A stretch of 64,000 nt of DNA from Deferribacter autotrophicus (GCF_008362905.1 NZ_VFJB01000003.1:131501-195500), one strand, 5' to 3'; positions 44,447 through 53,665 are shown, counted from the first letter of the stretch. Translations and numbers: made by a program. The notes: generated from the letters alone by a model not told the origin.

Positions 44447-45538
44447 ATGGGCAAACTTGATAATATCTTGAAAGAGTACGGGGTTAGCAGAAGGGAATTT
44501 CTAAAATATTGCACAGCTCTCTCAGGTACACTTGCGCTGTCTCCAGCTTTTGCACCTAAAATTGCAGAGGCTATAGAGGATGATAACAGACCCCCGGTTA
44601 TCTGGCTTGAATTTCAGGATTGTGCAGGTGATTCTGAATCACTCTTGAGGGCAAACAGACCTACTGTGGCTGAGTTAGTTCTTGACTATTTATCCATTGA
44701 CTATCATGAGACAATAATGGCTGCAGCAGGTCATCAAGCTGAAGCTGCTAGAGATGAAACCGTTAAAAAGTATAAAAACAAATATATTTGTGTTGTTGAA
44801 GGCTCTATTCCGACAGCAGATGACGGTATTTATTGCTGTATTGGCGGTAGATCAGCAGTTGACATATTAAAAGAAGTTGGTGGTAATGCTGCTTTTGTAA
44901 TAGCAGTGGGTACATGTGCTGCTTATGGTGGCTTACCTGCAGCTTATCCAAATCCTACAGGGGCAAAGTCGGTAAAAGAGATCTTGGGTAATAAAACGGT
45001 GATTAATTTACCAGGTTGTCCAATGAATGTGGATAATTTGACAGCTACGGTGGTTCATTATCTTCTTTTTGGAGCACCACCTGCCCTTGATAAGTTTCTT
45101 AGACCAAAATTTGCTTATGGTAAAAGAATTCATGATAATTGCGAAAGAAGAGCCCATTTCGATGCCGGACAGTTTGTGGAAAAGTGGGGAGATGAAGGAC
45201 ATAGACAAGGATGGTGTTTATATAAAATGGGTTGTAAAGGTCCTGAAACATTTCATAATTGCCCGACAGTTCGTTGGAATGAGGGTTTAAGCTGGCCGGT
45301 TATGGCAGGGCATGGTTGCGTAGGATGTAGTGAGCCTGGATTTTGGGACACTATGACTCCAATTTATAGAAGGTTACCAAATATTCCTGGTTTTGGAGTA
45401 GAGGCAACTGCTACGAAAATAGGAACAACTATTGTGGGTATCTCTGCTGTTGTTTTTGGTGTTCACGGTATCGTTACTGCAATTAGAAACCGTGGACTTG
45501 TAAGAAAAGTTGAAAACGAATTTGAAGATAATGAATAA
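44447..45538 (+). CDS. hyaA: [NiFe] hydrogenase small subunit, membrane-anchored, Asp at proximal cluster
   Basis: This is the electron-transfer subunit of a periplasmic uptake hydrogenase, 363 residues. It has a Tat signal RREFLKY (about residue 15) ending near AEAIED, and a C-terminal membrane helix (IGTTIVGISAVVFGVHGIV, about 328-346). The proximal-cluster motif is QDC59-AGD62-SES; the family normally has CxxC, so the second Cys is Asp (codon GAT). The other ligands are present: GTCAAYGG, LPGCPMN, HDNCERRAHFD, CLYKMGCKGP, NCPTVRW and HGCVGCSEP. GGGAGG precedes the ATG. It opens a four-gene hydrogenase cluster. Confidence 0.93.
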   Translation: MGKLDNILKEYGVSRREFLKYCTALSGTLALSPAFAPKIAEAIEDDNRPPVIWLEFQDCAGDSESLLRANRPTVAELVLDYLSIDYHETIMAAAGHQAEAARDETVKKYKNKYICVVEGSIPTADDGIYCCIGGRSAVDILKEVGGNAAFVIAVGTCAAYGGLPAAYPNPTGAKSVKEILGNKTVINLPGCPMNVDNLTATVVHYLLFGAPPALDKFLRPKFAYGKRIHDNCERRAHFDAGQFVEKWGDEGHRQGWCLYKMGCKGPETFHNCPTVRWNEGLSWPVMAGHGCVGCSEPGFWDTMTPIYRRLPNIPGFGVEATATKIGTTIVGISAVVFGVHGIVTAIRNRGLVRKVENEFEDNE

Positions 45539-45560
45539 AAATTATAGAGGGGTGTAGGCT

Positions 45561-47273
45561 ATGGCAGATAGAATAGTAGTTGACCCAATTACAAGAATTG
45601 AGGGTCATTTAAGAATAGAGGCAAAAGTTGAGAATGGTAAGATTGTGGATGCTTGGTCAAGTTCTACAATGTTTAGAGGTGTAGAAAAAATTTTGCAAGG
45701 AAGAGATCCTAGAGATGCGTGGTATTTTACACAGAGATTTTGCGGTGTGTGTACTACTGTTCATTCTATTGCTTCGATAAGAGCTGTAGAAAATGCCCTT
45801 GGGATCAAAGTTCCTTTTAATGCTGAAATGATCAGAAACATTATAATTGGTATTCAAAATGTACAAGATCATGTAATACATTTTTATCACCTTCATGCTC
45901 TTGACTGGGTGGATATTGTTTCAGCATTAAAAGCTGATCCTAAAAAAACTGCACAGTTGCAACAGTCAATTTCAGACTGGAAATATTCTAGTGAAGATTA
46001 TTTCAGAAGTGTTCAGAACAAGATAGCAGCGTTTGTAAAAACCGGCAGGCTGGGTCCATTTGGTAATGCTTATTGGGGGCATCCTGCGTATAAACTTCCT
46101 CCTGAGGCAAATCTTATGGCGGTGGCTCACTATTTAGAGGCACTTCATCTTCAAAAAGAGATTATTAAAATACATGCAATTTTAGGGTCAAAAAACCCAC
46201 ATCCTCAAACATTTCTGGTAGGTGGTATGTCTATTCCTGTGGATCCTAATAGCCAAAATGCATTAAATGCTGATAGAATTGCTCAGATAAAAGAGTTTGT
46301 AAACTTGGCTAAGGAATTTGTAGAGCAGGTTTATATCCCTGATTTACTTGCAGTAGCTAGTTTTTATCCAGAATGGACAAAAATTGGAGCTGGTCATAAA
46401 AACTTTTTATCTTATGGAGAGTATCCTGAAGATCAAACAGGTTATCCAAATGGATTATGGATTCCAGCAGGAATAGTTTTAAATGGTGATATAACCAAAG
46501 TGTTCGATGTGGATCAAAATAAGATAACAGAGTATGTGACTCATTCATGGTATGAGTATAAAGCTGGAGATGATAGAGGGAAACACCCTTTTGATGGTGA
46601 AACGAACTGGAAGTATACCGGTCCAAAACCACCTTATGAATATCTCGATGTGGATACTAAATATTCTTGGGTTAAGGCACCCAGATATGATGATAAACCT
46701 ATGGAGGTAGGGCCTCTTGCTAGAATGGTTATCGGATATGCAAAAGGGCATAAGGAAATTAAAGAAGCAGTGGACTGGGCATTAAAACAGCTAAATGCTG
46801 ATGCTAGCATTCTTTTCTCAACACTTGGTAGAACTGCAGCAAGAGGTATTGAAACATTAATTACTGTAAAGAGGCTAAACAAATGGATTGATATGCTTGT
46901 GGCAAATATAAAAACTGGTGACCTAACTGTTCATAATAGTGAAAAATGGGATCCAGAGACATGGCCAAAATCAGCAAAAGGCTATGGATGGCATGAGGCA
47001 CCGAGAGGAGCTCTTGGACACTGGATCATTATAGAAAATAAAGAAATTAAAAATTACCAAGCTGTAGTTCCGTCTACTTGGAATGCTGGTCCTAGGGATG
47101 CTAAAGGTCAAAGAGGTCCATATGAGGAATCATTGATTGGTACTCCAGTTGCTGACCCTGAGAAGCCTCTGGAGATTTTGAGAACAATACACTCTTTTGA
47201 CCCATGTCTTGCATGTGCTGTTCATGTTTATGATGAAAAAGGTAAGTTGCGTGCAAAAGTTAAAGTGCTTTAG
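45561..47273 (+). CDS. hyaB: [NiFe] hydrogenase large subunit
   Basis: This is the catalytic subunit that splits H2 at the Ni-Fe(CN)2CO centre, 570 residues. The nickel ligands are RFC61-GVC64-TTVHS near the N-terminus and DPC549-LAC552-AVH at the C-terminus. A 15-residue tail after His555 (VYDEKGKLRAKVKVL) is the part removed by the maturation protease after nickel insertion. It is exported as a complex with the Tat-tagged small subunit. No Sec replaces Cys, so this is not a NiFeSe enzyme. It lies 22 bases after the small subunit. Confidence 0.96.
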   Translation: MADRIVVDPITRIEGHLRIEAKVENGKIVDAWSSSTMFRGVEKILQGRDPRDAWYFTQRFCGVCTTVHSIASIRAVENALGIKVPFNAEMIRNIIIGIQNVQDHVIHFYHLHALDWVDIVSALKADPKKTAQLQQSISDWKYSSEDYFRSVQNKIAAFVKTGRLGPFGNAYWGHPAYKLPPEANLMAVAHYLEALHLQKEIIKIHAILGSKNPHPQTFLVGGMSIPVDPNSQNALNADRIAQIKEFVNLAKEFVEQVYIPDLLAVASFYPEWTKIGAGHKNFLSYGEYPEDQTGYPNGLWIPAGIVLNGDITKVFDVDQNKITEYVTHSWYEYKAGDDRGKHPFDGETNWKYTGPKPPYEYLDVDTKYSWVKAPRYDDKPMEVGPLARMVIGYAKGHKEIKEAVDWALKQLNADASILFSTLGRTAARGIETLITVKRLNKWIDMLVANIKTGDLTVHNSEKWDPETWPKSAKGYGWHEAPRGALGHWIIIENKEIKNYQAVVPSTWNAGPRDAKGQRGPYEESLIGTPVADPEKPLEILRTIHSFDPCLACAVHVYDEKGKLRAKVKVL

Positions 47274-47282
47274 GAGGGCAGC

Positions 47283-47966
47283 ATGAAAAACAATGATAAT
47301 ATAAAGTGTGCTGCCAAACGTTATATTTATGTTTGGGAGGCACCTGTAAGAATAAGTCATTGGCTGAATTTTTTGTGTATAATAACTTTGTCGATAACTG
47401 GATATTACATTCATAACCCATTCATCCATGCTAGTGATATTATCGAAACAACGTATATCATGGGTATGATGAGGTATTTGCATTACTTAGTAGGTGTAAT
47501 TTTTGCTTTTAGTGTAATGCTAAGGTTATTTTGGTTGTTTGTGGGTAATAGGTATGCAAGTTGGCACTCCTTTTCGAACCCATTTAGAAAAGAAGATCGA
47601 AAGACCTTTTTTGCATACATAAAATACTATACATTTTTAGAGAAGAATCCTCCACATACATTAGGTCACAACCCTGTGGCTCTTGTTGCTTATATTGTGC
47701 TGTTTAATCTGTTTATATTGCAAATAATTACAGGGTTTGCTTTGTGGGCACAGGCTGACCCTAACTCCACACTTTATGCTCTTACCTCATGGGTTTTCAG
47801 TATTGCTAGCAATCAATGGGTGAGATTTTTTCATTATCTTATGATGTTTTTGATTGCAGGCTTTGTTATAAATCATCTTTACTCTGCCATTTTATTTGAT
47901 TTTAAAACACAATCAGGAGAGATTAGTTCAATTTTTTCTGGATGGAAGCCTGAGAGGAATAGTTAA
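47283..47966 (+). CDS. hyaC: Hydrogenase b-type cytochrome subunit
   Basis: This is the membrane di-heme cytochrome b that passes electrons from the small subunit to the quinone pool. It is 227 residues with four hydrophobic segments. Heme-ligand His candidates occur in RISHWLNF, RYLHYLVGV, FFHYLMMFLIAG and INHLYSAI. This matches the HyaC/HupC family. It starts 9 bases after the large subunit and is followed by a terminator before the protease gene. Confidence 0.92.
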   Translation: MKNNDNIKCAAKRYIYVWEAPVRISHWLNFLCIITLSITGYYIHNPFIHASDIIETTYIMGMMRYLHYLVGVIFAFSVMLRLFWLFVGNRYASWHSFSNPFRKEDRKTFFAYIKYYTFLEKNPPHTLGHNPVALVAYIVLFNLFILQIITGFALWAQADPNSTLYALTSWVFSIASNQWVRFFHYLMMFLIAGFVINHLYSAILFDFKTQSGEISSIFSGWKPERNS

Positions 47967-47996
47967 GTTTTATAATTAAAAAATTTACAGTTTATG

Positions 47997-48020
47997 AAGG
48001 GGGTTAAATCCCCCTTTTTT
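47997..48020 (+). terminator. Rho-independent terminator between hyaC and hyaD
   Basis: AAGGGGG-TTAAAT-CCCCCTT is followed by TTTT. It lies 30 bases after hyaC and 17 before hyaD, so the protease gene would be expressed only by read-through. Confidence 0.85.
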
Positions 48021-48036
48021 ATTTGTAGGAGTGGAA

Positions 48037-48510
48037 ATGAGAATTTTAGTTTTAGGACTGGGTAACCTTTTAATGAATGATGATGCTGCGGGATTAAAGG
48101 CAGTATATCGATTAAAAAAAATTTATGAAGGTAAATTTCAGGATAAACTAAAAATTATGGATGGAGGTACACTAGGGCTTGATTTATTACCTTATATTGA
48201 AGAAGCTACTCATCTGATAATTGTTGATGCAGTGGATCTTGATTTATCTCCTGGAACAGTTATAAAAATTGAAGGTGATGATATTGATTCTGTTTTTGAA
48301 AACAAACTTTCTCCTCATCAAATGGGATTGAAAGATATTCTGTTTGCAGCAGATATTATTGGGGTTAAACCTGAGTATGTGGTGATGTATGGGATTCAAA
48401 TAGGAAATGTAAATATGGAAAACCAACTATCGCTAGAAGTTATGAAAAGCCTTGATCATTTAGTAAAAAATGTGCAGTTAGAAATAGAAAAGTTATTAAA
48501 ATTGTTATGA
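48037..48510 (+). CDS. hyaD: Hydrogenase maturation protease
   Basis: This endopeptidase trims the large-subunit C-terminus after nickel insertion. It is 157 residues from MRILVLGLGNLLMNDD. The nickel-sensing acidic residues are in NDDAAG (Asp near residue 16), VDAVDLDL (near 65) and the His in SPHQMGLKD (near 90), as in HycI/HybD proteins. GGAG is 7 bases upstream of this ATG, better than the GTG two codons earlier. The end overlaps the convergent GGDEF gene by 6 bases. Confidence 0.92.
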   Translation: MRILVLGLGNLLMNDDAAGLKAVYRLKKIYEGKFQDKLKIMDGGTLGLDLLPYIEEATHLIIVDAVDLDLSPGTVIKIEGDDIDSVFENKLSPHQMGLKDILFAADIIGVKPEYVVMYGIQIGNVNMENQLSLEVMKSLDHLVKNVQLEIEKLLKLL

Positions 48511-49398
48511 TGCAATTATAGTTTTGTTTTTTCCACTTTTCTTTGCGTTATATAGCGCTTTATCAGCAGCTTCTAATGCATCATTAAGATTTTCGTATTT
48601 TTTTACAGAAGAGACACCTAAACTTACTGTGATTTTTAATTCTAAGTTGCCTATATGGAAGGAGTTGTTTTCTATGTTTTTTCTTATACGTTCAGCTATT
48701 TTATAAGATTCGTTTATGTTCAGATAAGGTAAAATAACTAAAAACTCTTCACCACCGTATCTCCCCACAAAGTCTGTTTTGCGTAATGTTTGTGAAATAA
48801 TTCTAGATATGTCTTTTAGAACTTCATCTCCTACCAAATGGCCATAAGTATCGTTAATTTTTTTGAAGTTATCGATATCAATAATAATAAGGCCTATTTC
48901 AACTTCTGGTTGTCGATAAAGATTGTTCAATTCATTTATGATACTTCTTCTATTCAATATTCCAGTTAGAAAGTCATGAATTGTTTCGTTATAGAGCTTT
49001 TCGTATGCTTCTTTTAGTTTGTTTTCAAGTTTTATAATTCTTTCAGCACTAAAAAGCCTAACTTTTAATTCTTTAAAAGAGAAAGGTTTTACAATATAAT
49101 CATCAGCGCCTTTGTGGAGGGCTTCTAAAGTATCGTCTTTGTCGGACTTTCCCGTTACAATTATGACATATACATAATGATTTAGGTTAAGTTCTCTTAT
49201 TTTTTGGCATAGATCGACACCGTTTAGTCCTGGCATTATCCAATCTATTAAAGCAATAGAAATATTATTATTTTTTATTAATTCGAAAGCGTCTAAGCCG
49301 TTTGAAGCTTCATAAACTTTATAATTTAATTTAGATAAAAAAGCACTTAATACTTCCCTAGCATCTTTGTCGTCATCGGCTACTAATACTTTGTACAT
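48505..49398 (-). CDS. Response regulator with GGDEF diguanylate cyclase output
   Basis: This makes cyclic di-GMP on receiver phosphorylation, as PleD/WspR-like proteins do. It is 297 residues. The receiver has D52 in IALIDWIMPG and the Lys in YIVKPFS. The GGDEF domain from about residue 135 has G215-GEEF and the inhibitory I-site RKTD (R206-D209) exactly five residues before it, so product feedback is expected. No sensor kinase is adjacent. It converges on and overlaps hyaD. Confidence 0.9.
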   Translation of the reverse strand: MYKVLVADDDKDAREVLSAFLSKLNYKVYEASNGLDAFELIKNNNISIALIDWIMPGLNGVDLCQKIRELNLNHYVYVIIVTGKSDKDDTLEALHKGADDYIVKPFSFKELKVRLFSAERIIKLENKLKEAYEKLYNETIHDFLTGILNRRSIINELNNLYRQPEVEIGLIIIDIDNFKKINDTYGHLVGDEVLKDISRIISQTLRKTDFVGRYGGEEFLVILPYLNINESYKIAERIRKNIENNSFHIGNLELKITVSLGVSSVKKYENLNDALEAADKALYNAKKSGKNKTIIAS

Positions 49399-49498
49399 AG
49401 TTTTACTCTAATAAGATATTTGATTAAATAAGCATATTTTCATTATTTAAAATTTAAAACTATAGTAAATTAATTGTTTTTGCAAGAGAAATTTTTTT

Positions 49499-49580
49499 CT
49501 GGGGTCTCCCCATTTTTTTATTATTAGTTCTATTTGTCTGTATATATCAAATAATGTTTTACAAAAAATGGGTATACTAC
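49499..49580. repeat. MITE-like inverted-end element, copy C (short)
   Basis: Left end CTGGGGTCTCCCCATTTTTT and right end TTTTACAAAAAATGGGTATAC match the ends of copies A and B with changes. Only about 82 bases lie between the outer limits and no clear direct repeat borders it, so it looks decayed. Confidence 0.35.
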
Positions 49581-49857
49581 ATAATTTTATTTCATTCTTT
49601 TTTCTAGTTGTGAGTATAATTTGTGCTTATATTGAAAAATGGTGTTGTTGCTAGGCTTTAAATAGTAGTTATAGATAAAACAAATAAACATGTTTGTGTT
49701 CTAACATATTTGTAATAAATACATTAATTAAGATATATAAATAAATCAAAGATAATATATATTAAAAATTGCATATATTATTAGTAGATATAATATACTT
49801 TGACGGTAGGAAAAGTATGCTTTGAAAAAACTTTTAAGTAATAAGTATTTGCAAAAC

Positions 49858-49873
49858 TGGCATGTGTTTTGCT
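49858..49873 (+). promoter_or_regulatory. Sigma-54 promoter of the 10-heme cytochrome operon
   Basis: TGGCATGTGTTTTGCT fits the sigma-54 consensus TGGCAYRNNNNTTGCW at every defined position, with GG and GC in the -24 and -12 places. Expected transcription start is about 49884, only about 3 bases before the ATG at 49887. Confidence 0.75.
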
Positions 49874-49886
49874 TAAAATTTGCATT

Positions 49887-50879
49887 ATGAAAAAGCTTAT
49901 AATGATTTATTTGATTTTTTTTAGTACAGTTTGTTTTGGTTTTGAGAAAGATATTACTGATAATAGGTTATCAATCAATAATTGTGTAAGTTGCCATAGT
50001 GATACAATTATATCTAATTTTTGTGATAAAAATGTCAAATGTGTCAATTGTCACAGTGGTAAAATCAAAAAATTAGGTTTTTTAGGTGTAGATTATATTA
50101 ATAGTTTTATCTTGGAAAAAAAAGATCCGCATAACTCGAAATATTTATGTTTAGTATGTCATGAAGATAGAGGTTCAGAAAATTCAATAAATTTAAAATT
50201 TGATGGGAATGATGTGGCTTTATGTGAGCAATGTCATAATGAAGCCACTGTAGGGATTGAGGCTCATAGCGTTAATTTTACATATAAACCTAGTGATGAA
50301 GTGAAGATACCAGATAATTTTCCTCTAAAAGATGGTAAAGTTACATGCATGACCTGCCATGTCTTTGATTGTCTAGAAGGTAATCATAGTGAAAAATATT
50401 TAAGAGGGGAATATATAAGAAGAGAAAAGTTTTGCTATAACTGTCATAATGCAACTCATTTTAAGAAATATAATCCGCATAAACAAGTGGATGAAAATGG
50501 AAACTTGATAGTGGAGTCATGTGTTATTTGCCATAAGAAACAACCTGATATTTCAAAAGATAGAGGTATAGAAACTGTAGTGTTGAAGGGGGATATTAAT
50601 GAGTTATGTAACGGATGTCATCAAATAAAAGGGGTTCATCCTACAGGAATAAATCATTTAAGAGTGCCAAATGAGGATATAAAGAAAAGAATTAAACGTT
50701 TTTTAAGAAAAGAAAAAATTTATGTTCCATTTGGTGAAAATTTTAAAATATTGTGTGTTACGTGTCACCTTCCTCATCAGTATGAGATGTTAAAAAATCA
50801 AGCAACAGGAAAATATGCTAAGAGGACAAGATTTAGTTCAGGATATGAGCTTTGTATAATGTGTCATTTAAAAGATTAA
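49887..50879 (+). CDS. Decaheme c-type cytochrome, exported
   Basis: About 330 residues with a signal peptide (MKKLIMIYLIFFSTVCFG) and ten CXXCH heme motifs, the first CVSCH and the last CIMCH six residues from the end. Between them are frequent extra His residues suited to bis-His ligation. There is no membrane anchor after the signal, so it should be periplasmic or exported further. The open frame begins at a TTG (49869), but that codon lies inside the sigma-54 -12 element. The ATG at 49887 is therefore the earliest usable start, giving an almost leaderless message; M6 at 49902 is possible. It is the first gene of the cytochrome run. Confidence 0.88.
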   Translation: MKKLIMIYLIFFSTVCFGFEKDITDNRLSINNCVSCHSDTIISNFCDKNVKCVNCHSGKIKKLGFLGVDYINSFILEKKDPHNSKYLCLVCHEDRGSENSINLKFDGNDVALCEQCHNEATVGIEAHSVNFTYKPSDEVKIPDNFPLKDGKVTCMTCHVFDCLEGNHSEKYLRGEYIRREKFCYNCHNATHFKKYNPHKQVDENGNLIVESCVICHKKQPDISKDRGIETVVLKGDINELCNGCHQIKGVHPTGINHLRVPNEDIKKRIKRFLRKEKIYVPFGENFKILCVTCHLPHQYEMLKNQATGKYAKRTRFSSGYELCIMCHLKD

Positions 50880-50907
50880 TATTTTAAAACAATAAAAGGA
50901 GGGATGG

Positions 50908-51933
50908 ATGAAAAGTTTTTTTGTATTATTTTTTATCTTACTTTTTAATAGTTTTCTTTATGCAGTAGATGATGAGAATTGCTTATTATGTCACAAATAC
51001 CGTACTCTTTCTCGCATTGATGAGAACGGTAAGACAAGACTTTACTATGTTAATGATGAGTTGTTTCATAAGTCAGTTCATGGAAAAATCAAATGTAAAG
51101 AATGTCACTCTCAGATAACTAAAATACCACATGAGGAAAATACCAAAGTAAACTGTTTAAATGAATGTCACATAGTGGAGCCATCTTCCGAAAAAAGATT
51201 TTCACATAAAAAGGTACAAGAAGTTTTAATGAACAGTATACATAATCCAAAAAACAAATATGTGAATTACAGAGATGAGAGAGATTTTCCTGATTGTATT
51301 GATTGTCATAATAACCCTTTATTTAGACCAATACAAATTTTTAAAGATGTTACAGAGGAAGGATTGAGTGAAAAAGCACTAGCAAGGTGTCGTTTATGTC
51401 ATAAAGAGGAAAAGTTTGTAAAATATTTTTATAATCATGTTAGTCATAGACTGCATAACAGTAAAAACAGTGCTGAAATAGTTAGAATGTGTAACAAATG
51501 TCATGGTAAAGAGGAAATGGCTACTAAACATAAATTGGTGAATGCGGTAGCAACCTATTCTGACACTTTTCATGGTAAGGCTGTAACTTTTGGATATGAT
51601 AGCGCTCCAGATTGTATTGATTGTCACGTAAAAGAAAATGAGTCAGCACATGCAATTAGGAGTTATGAAGATCCAAAAAGTGCAGTATATGAAAAAAACA
51701 GATGGAAAACTTGTGCAAAAAAGATGTGTCATCCCGATGCAACACCTGGATTAGGAGAAGTGAGGATGCATGTTGTAATAAACAAAGACTTATATAAACC
51801 TGAATATTATACAGCTTTAGGATTTACATGTCTGACACTTGGGGCTTATTTACCTCTTGCTTTGATATTAGTTTTGGAGCTCATTAGAGAAATATTTCCT
51901 AATTTAAGTTTTAGAAGAAAGAGGAGGAAATAA
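50908..51933 (+). CDS. Octaheme c-type cytochrome with C-terminal membrane anchor
   Basis: It is 341 residues with a signal peptide, six standard CXXCH motifs and two non-standard ones: CLNECH (CX3CH, near residue 91) and CAKKMCH (CX4CH, near residue 274). A single C-terminal helix (about 303-327, FTCLTLGAYLPLALILVLEL) and a basic tail RRKRRK anchor it in the inner membrane with hemes outside. It overlaps the cytochrome b gene by one base. Together with the two next genes this resembles the cytochrome b/c quinol-oxidising complexes of Geobacter (Cbc type); that comparison is from memory. Confidence 0.88.
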   Translation: MKSFFVLFFILLFNSFLYAVDDENCLLCHKYRTLSRIDENGKTRLYYVNDELFHKSVHGKIKCKECHSQITKIPHEENTKVNCLNECHIVEPSSEKRFSHKKVQEVLMNSIHNPKNKYVNYRDERDFPDCIDCHNNPLFRPIQIFKDVTEEGLSEKALARCRLCHKEEKFVKYFYNHVSHRLHNSKNSAEIVRMCNKCHGKEEMATKHKLVNAVATYSDTFHGKAVTFGYDSAPDCIDCHVKENESAHAIRSYEDPKSAVYEKNRWKTCAKKMCHPDATPGLGEVRMHVVINKDLYKPEYYTALGFTCLTLGAYLPLALILVLELIREIFPNLSFRRKRRK

Positions 51934-52826
51934 TGATGAAAAAATATCCATTAATTAAAATAGTGAGGGGTAAAAAATATTACTTAAAATTGACTCCTGC
52001 GCAAAGATATCAACATTTTATTTTAATGACTACATTCATATTTTTAATACTTACGGGATTCCCATTAAAATTTCACTATTATCCATGGGCCAAAGTGATG
52101 ATTAATATGTTTGGAGGATTACAAGTTACTACAGTTATTCATAGAATTTGTGGTGTTACAATGGTTGGTTTGTTCTTTTTTCACTGGTATTATCTGTTTA
52201 GAAATCTGTATGTTTATTATATTAGACCAAGTATTAGGAGTAACTCTTTCTCTTTTAGAGGATTGTTTAAATTTATTTATCATTCACCAATGTTTCCAAG
52301 AGGTAAAGATCTGAAGGATGTGGTTGATTTTCTAAAATATGCCTTTTTTATTACTGATGAGAAACCAAAGCATGAAAGGTTTCATTGGAGGGAAAAATTT
52401 GATTATTGGGCAGTTTTTTGGGGGATTCCATTACTAGGATTAACAGGTTTAATTTTATGGTTTGAAACTGAAGCCACGAAGATTTTACCAGGTTGGGCAT
52501 TGAATATTAGTTTTATAGCGCATTCAGATGAGGCTCTTTTAGCAGCATCGGTTATTTTAATTTGGCATATGTATAATGCACATGTGAATTATGATAAATT
52601 TCCTATGTCACCTCTGTTCTTAACGGGGTATTTACCTGAAGAAATTATGAAACATGAATATTATTTAGAATGGCAAAGATTAAATGAGTTGGCTGAAAAG
52701 CATCCTGAATTAGTTTTGGATATAGATAGTTATAAAATCAAAAAGGAAAGGGAAATTGAAGAACAATATAAAGCTTATATGGAATATCTCGATGTTGAAA
52801 TAAAAAAAGATACAAGTGAAGCTTAA
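51933..52826 (+). CDS. Membrane cytochrome b subunit of a b/c quinol oxidoreductase
   Basis: It is 297 residues with four main hydrophobic helices and His residues placed for b-heme ligation: RYQHFILM, TVIHRICG, FFFHWYYL, FIAHSDEAL and IWHMYNAHVNYDKFP. This matches the formate dehydrogenase gamma/thiosulfate reductase cytochrome b superfamily (NarI-like). Flanked by membrane-anchored multiheme cytochromes, it probably passes electrons between menaquinone and the periplasmic hemes. A charged helical tail of about 60 residues lies at the C-terminus. GGAGG precedes the ATG; a second ATG follows directly. Confidence 0.85.
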   Translation: MMKKYPLIKIVRGKKYYLKLTPAQRYQHFILMTTFIFLILTGFPLKFHYYPWAKVMINMFGGLQVTTVIHRICGVTMVGLFFFHWYYLFRNLYVYYIRPSIRSNSFSFRGLFKFIYHSPMFPRGKDLKDVVDFLKYAFFITDEKPKHERFHWREKFDYWAVFWGIPLLGLTGLILWFETEATKILPGWALNISFIAHSDEALLAASVILIWHMYNAHVNYDKFPMSPLFLTGYLPEEIMKHEYYLEWQRLNELAEKHPELVLDIDSYKIKKEREIEEQYKAYMEYLDVEIKKDTSEA

Positions 52827-52840
52827 ATTGGGAGGTTTGA

Positions 52841-53665
52841 ATGAGCAGACGAGAATTGAGTTTTTTAAAAAAAATATATGCTGTAATAGGTATAATTTTT
52901 ATTATTTATTCCTCTTATTTGGTTGTAAAGCTTGTTATGCACATATGGCATAAGGAAGGGAAACGTGAAGAGGCAAAGATTGATGAAGGTGATTTATTTA
53001 AGATGATGATGAGTGAAGAGAAAAAAGTTACATATGATCTTGGTTATAAAGTTATTAAAGAAGAGGAGCTAGAAAGACACTTCCATCATGTGGGAGAGGG
53101 TGTTGTTCATGATGAAATAAATTTGTGTATAAGATGTCATGGAGATATTCCCCATGATAAAAATAAATCAATTAGAGCTTTTTTGAATATGCATAGCGAT
53201 TTTCTTGCATGTGAGACTTGTCATATTAGACTCAAAGATTCTAAGAGATTTGTGTGGTATAATAAAGTGAATGGGGATCAGGTTAATAAATTAGCGATTT
53301 CTAAATATCTAAGCAATCCAACAATGAAGCTGATACCTTTAGTAAAAATAGAAGGTAACTATGTAAGACCAGATACAGATGAGCTTAAAGCTTTTGTAGA
53401 GAGGTTTAGAGAAGCCGTGATTCAATTGCCTCCTGCAAAAAAAAGTCAAGGGCTAAAAATAATACATAAGATGGTTGATAAAAGGCCTGTTCAGTGTGAT
53501 GAATGTCATGCCCCTACGTTGGATGACAGTTATTTACCATTATTGGATGTAGGGTATAAAAAGGAAAGAGTTCTTCAGATTTTAAGTAATGAAGTTGTTG
53601 GTATGGTTAATAAATATAAAAAATTTTATATTCCAAAATTCTTAGAGCCGGGAAACAATGAATGA
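52841..53665 (+). CDS. Membrane-anchored triheme c-type cytochrome
   Basis: It is 274 residues. The N-terminal basic stretch and helix (about 10-33) are not followed by an obvious cleavage site, so it is probably a signal anchor. Three CXXCH motifs follow: CIRCH near residue 95, CETCH near 122 and CDECH near 220. His-rich segments such as RHFHHVGEG lie before the first heme and may supply axial ligands. It lies 14 bases after the cytochrome b gene and overlaps the next gene by 4 bases, supporting a common complex. Confidence 0.83.
   Translation: MSRRELSFLKKIYAVIGIIFIIYSSYLVVKLVMHIWHKEGKREEAKIDEGDLFKMMMSEEKKVTYDLGYKVIKEEELERHFHHVGEGVVHDEINLCIRCHGDIPHDKNKSIRAFLNMHSDFLACETCHIRLKDSKRFVWYNKVNGDQVNKLAISKYLSNPTMKLIPLVKIEGNYVRPDTDELKAFVERFREAVIQLPPAKKSQGLKIIHKMVDKRPVQCDECHAPTLDDSYLPLLDVGYKKERVLQILSNEVVGMVNKYKKFYIPKFLEPGNNE

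Larger units (their letters stand above)
49399..49886. other. AT-rich spacer before the cytochrome cluster
   Basis: This 488-base stretch shows no gene. It contains an inverted-end repeat copy (49499-49580), a very AT-rich tract (49600-49800), and at its right end an exact sigma-54 promoter (49858-49873). An AT-rich region of about 250 bases upstream of a sigma-54 promoter is where activator and bending sites would be expected; none is recognisable by eye. Confidence 0.5.
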
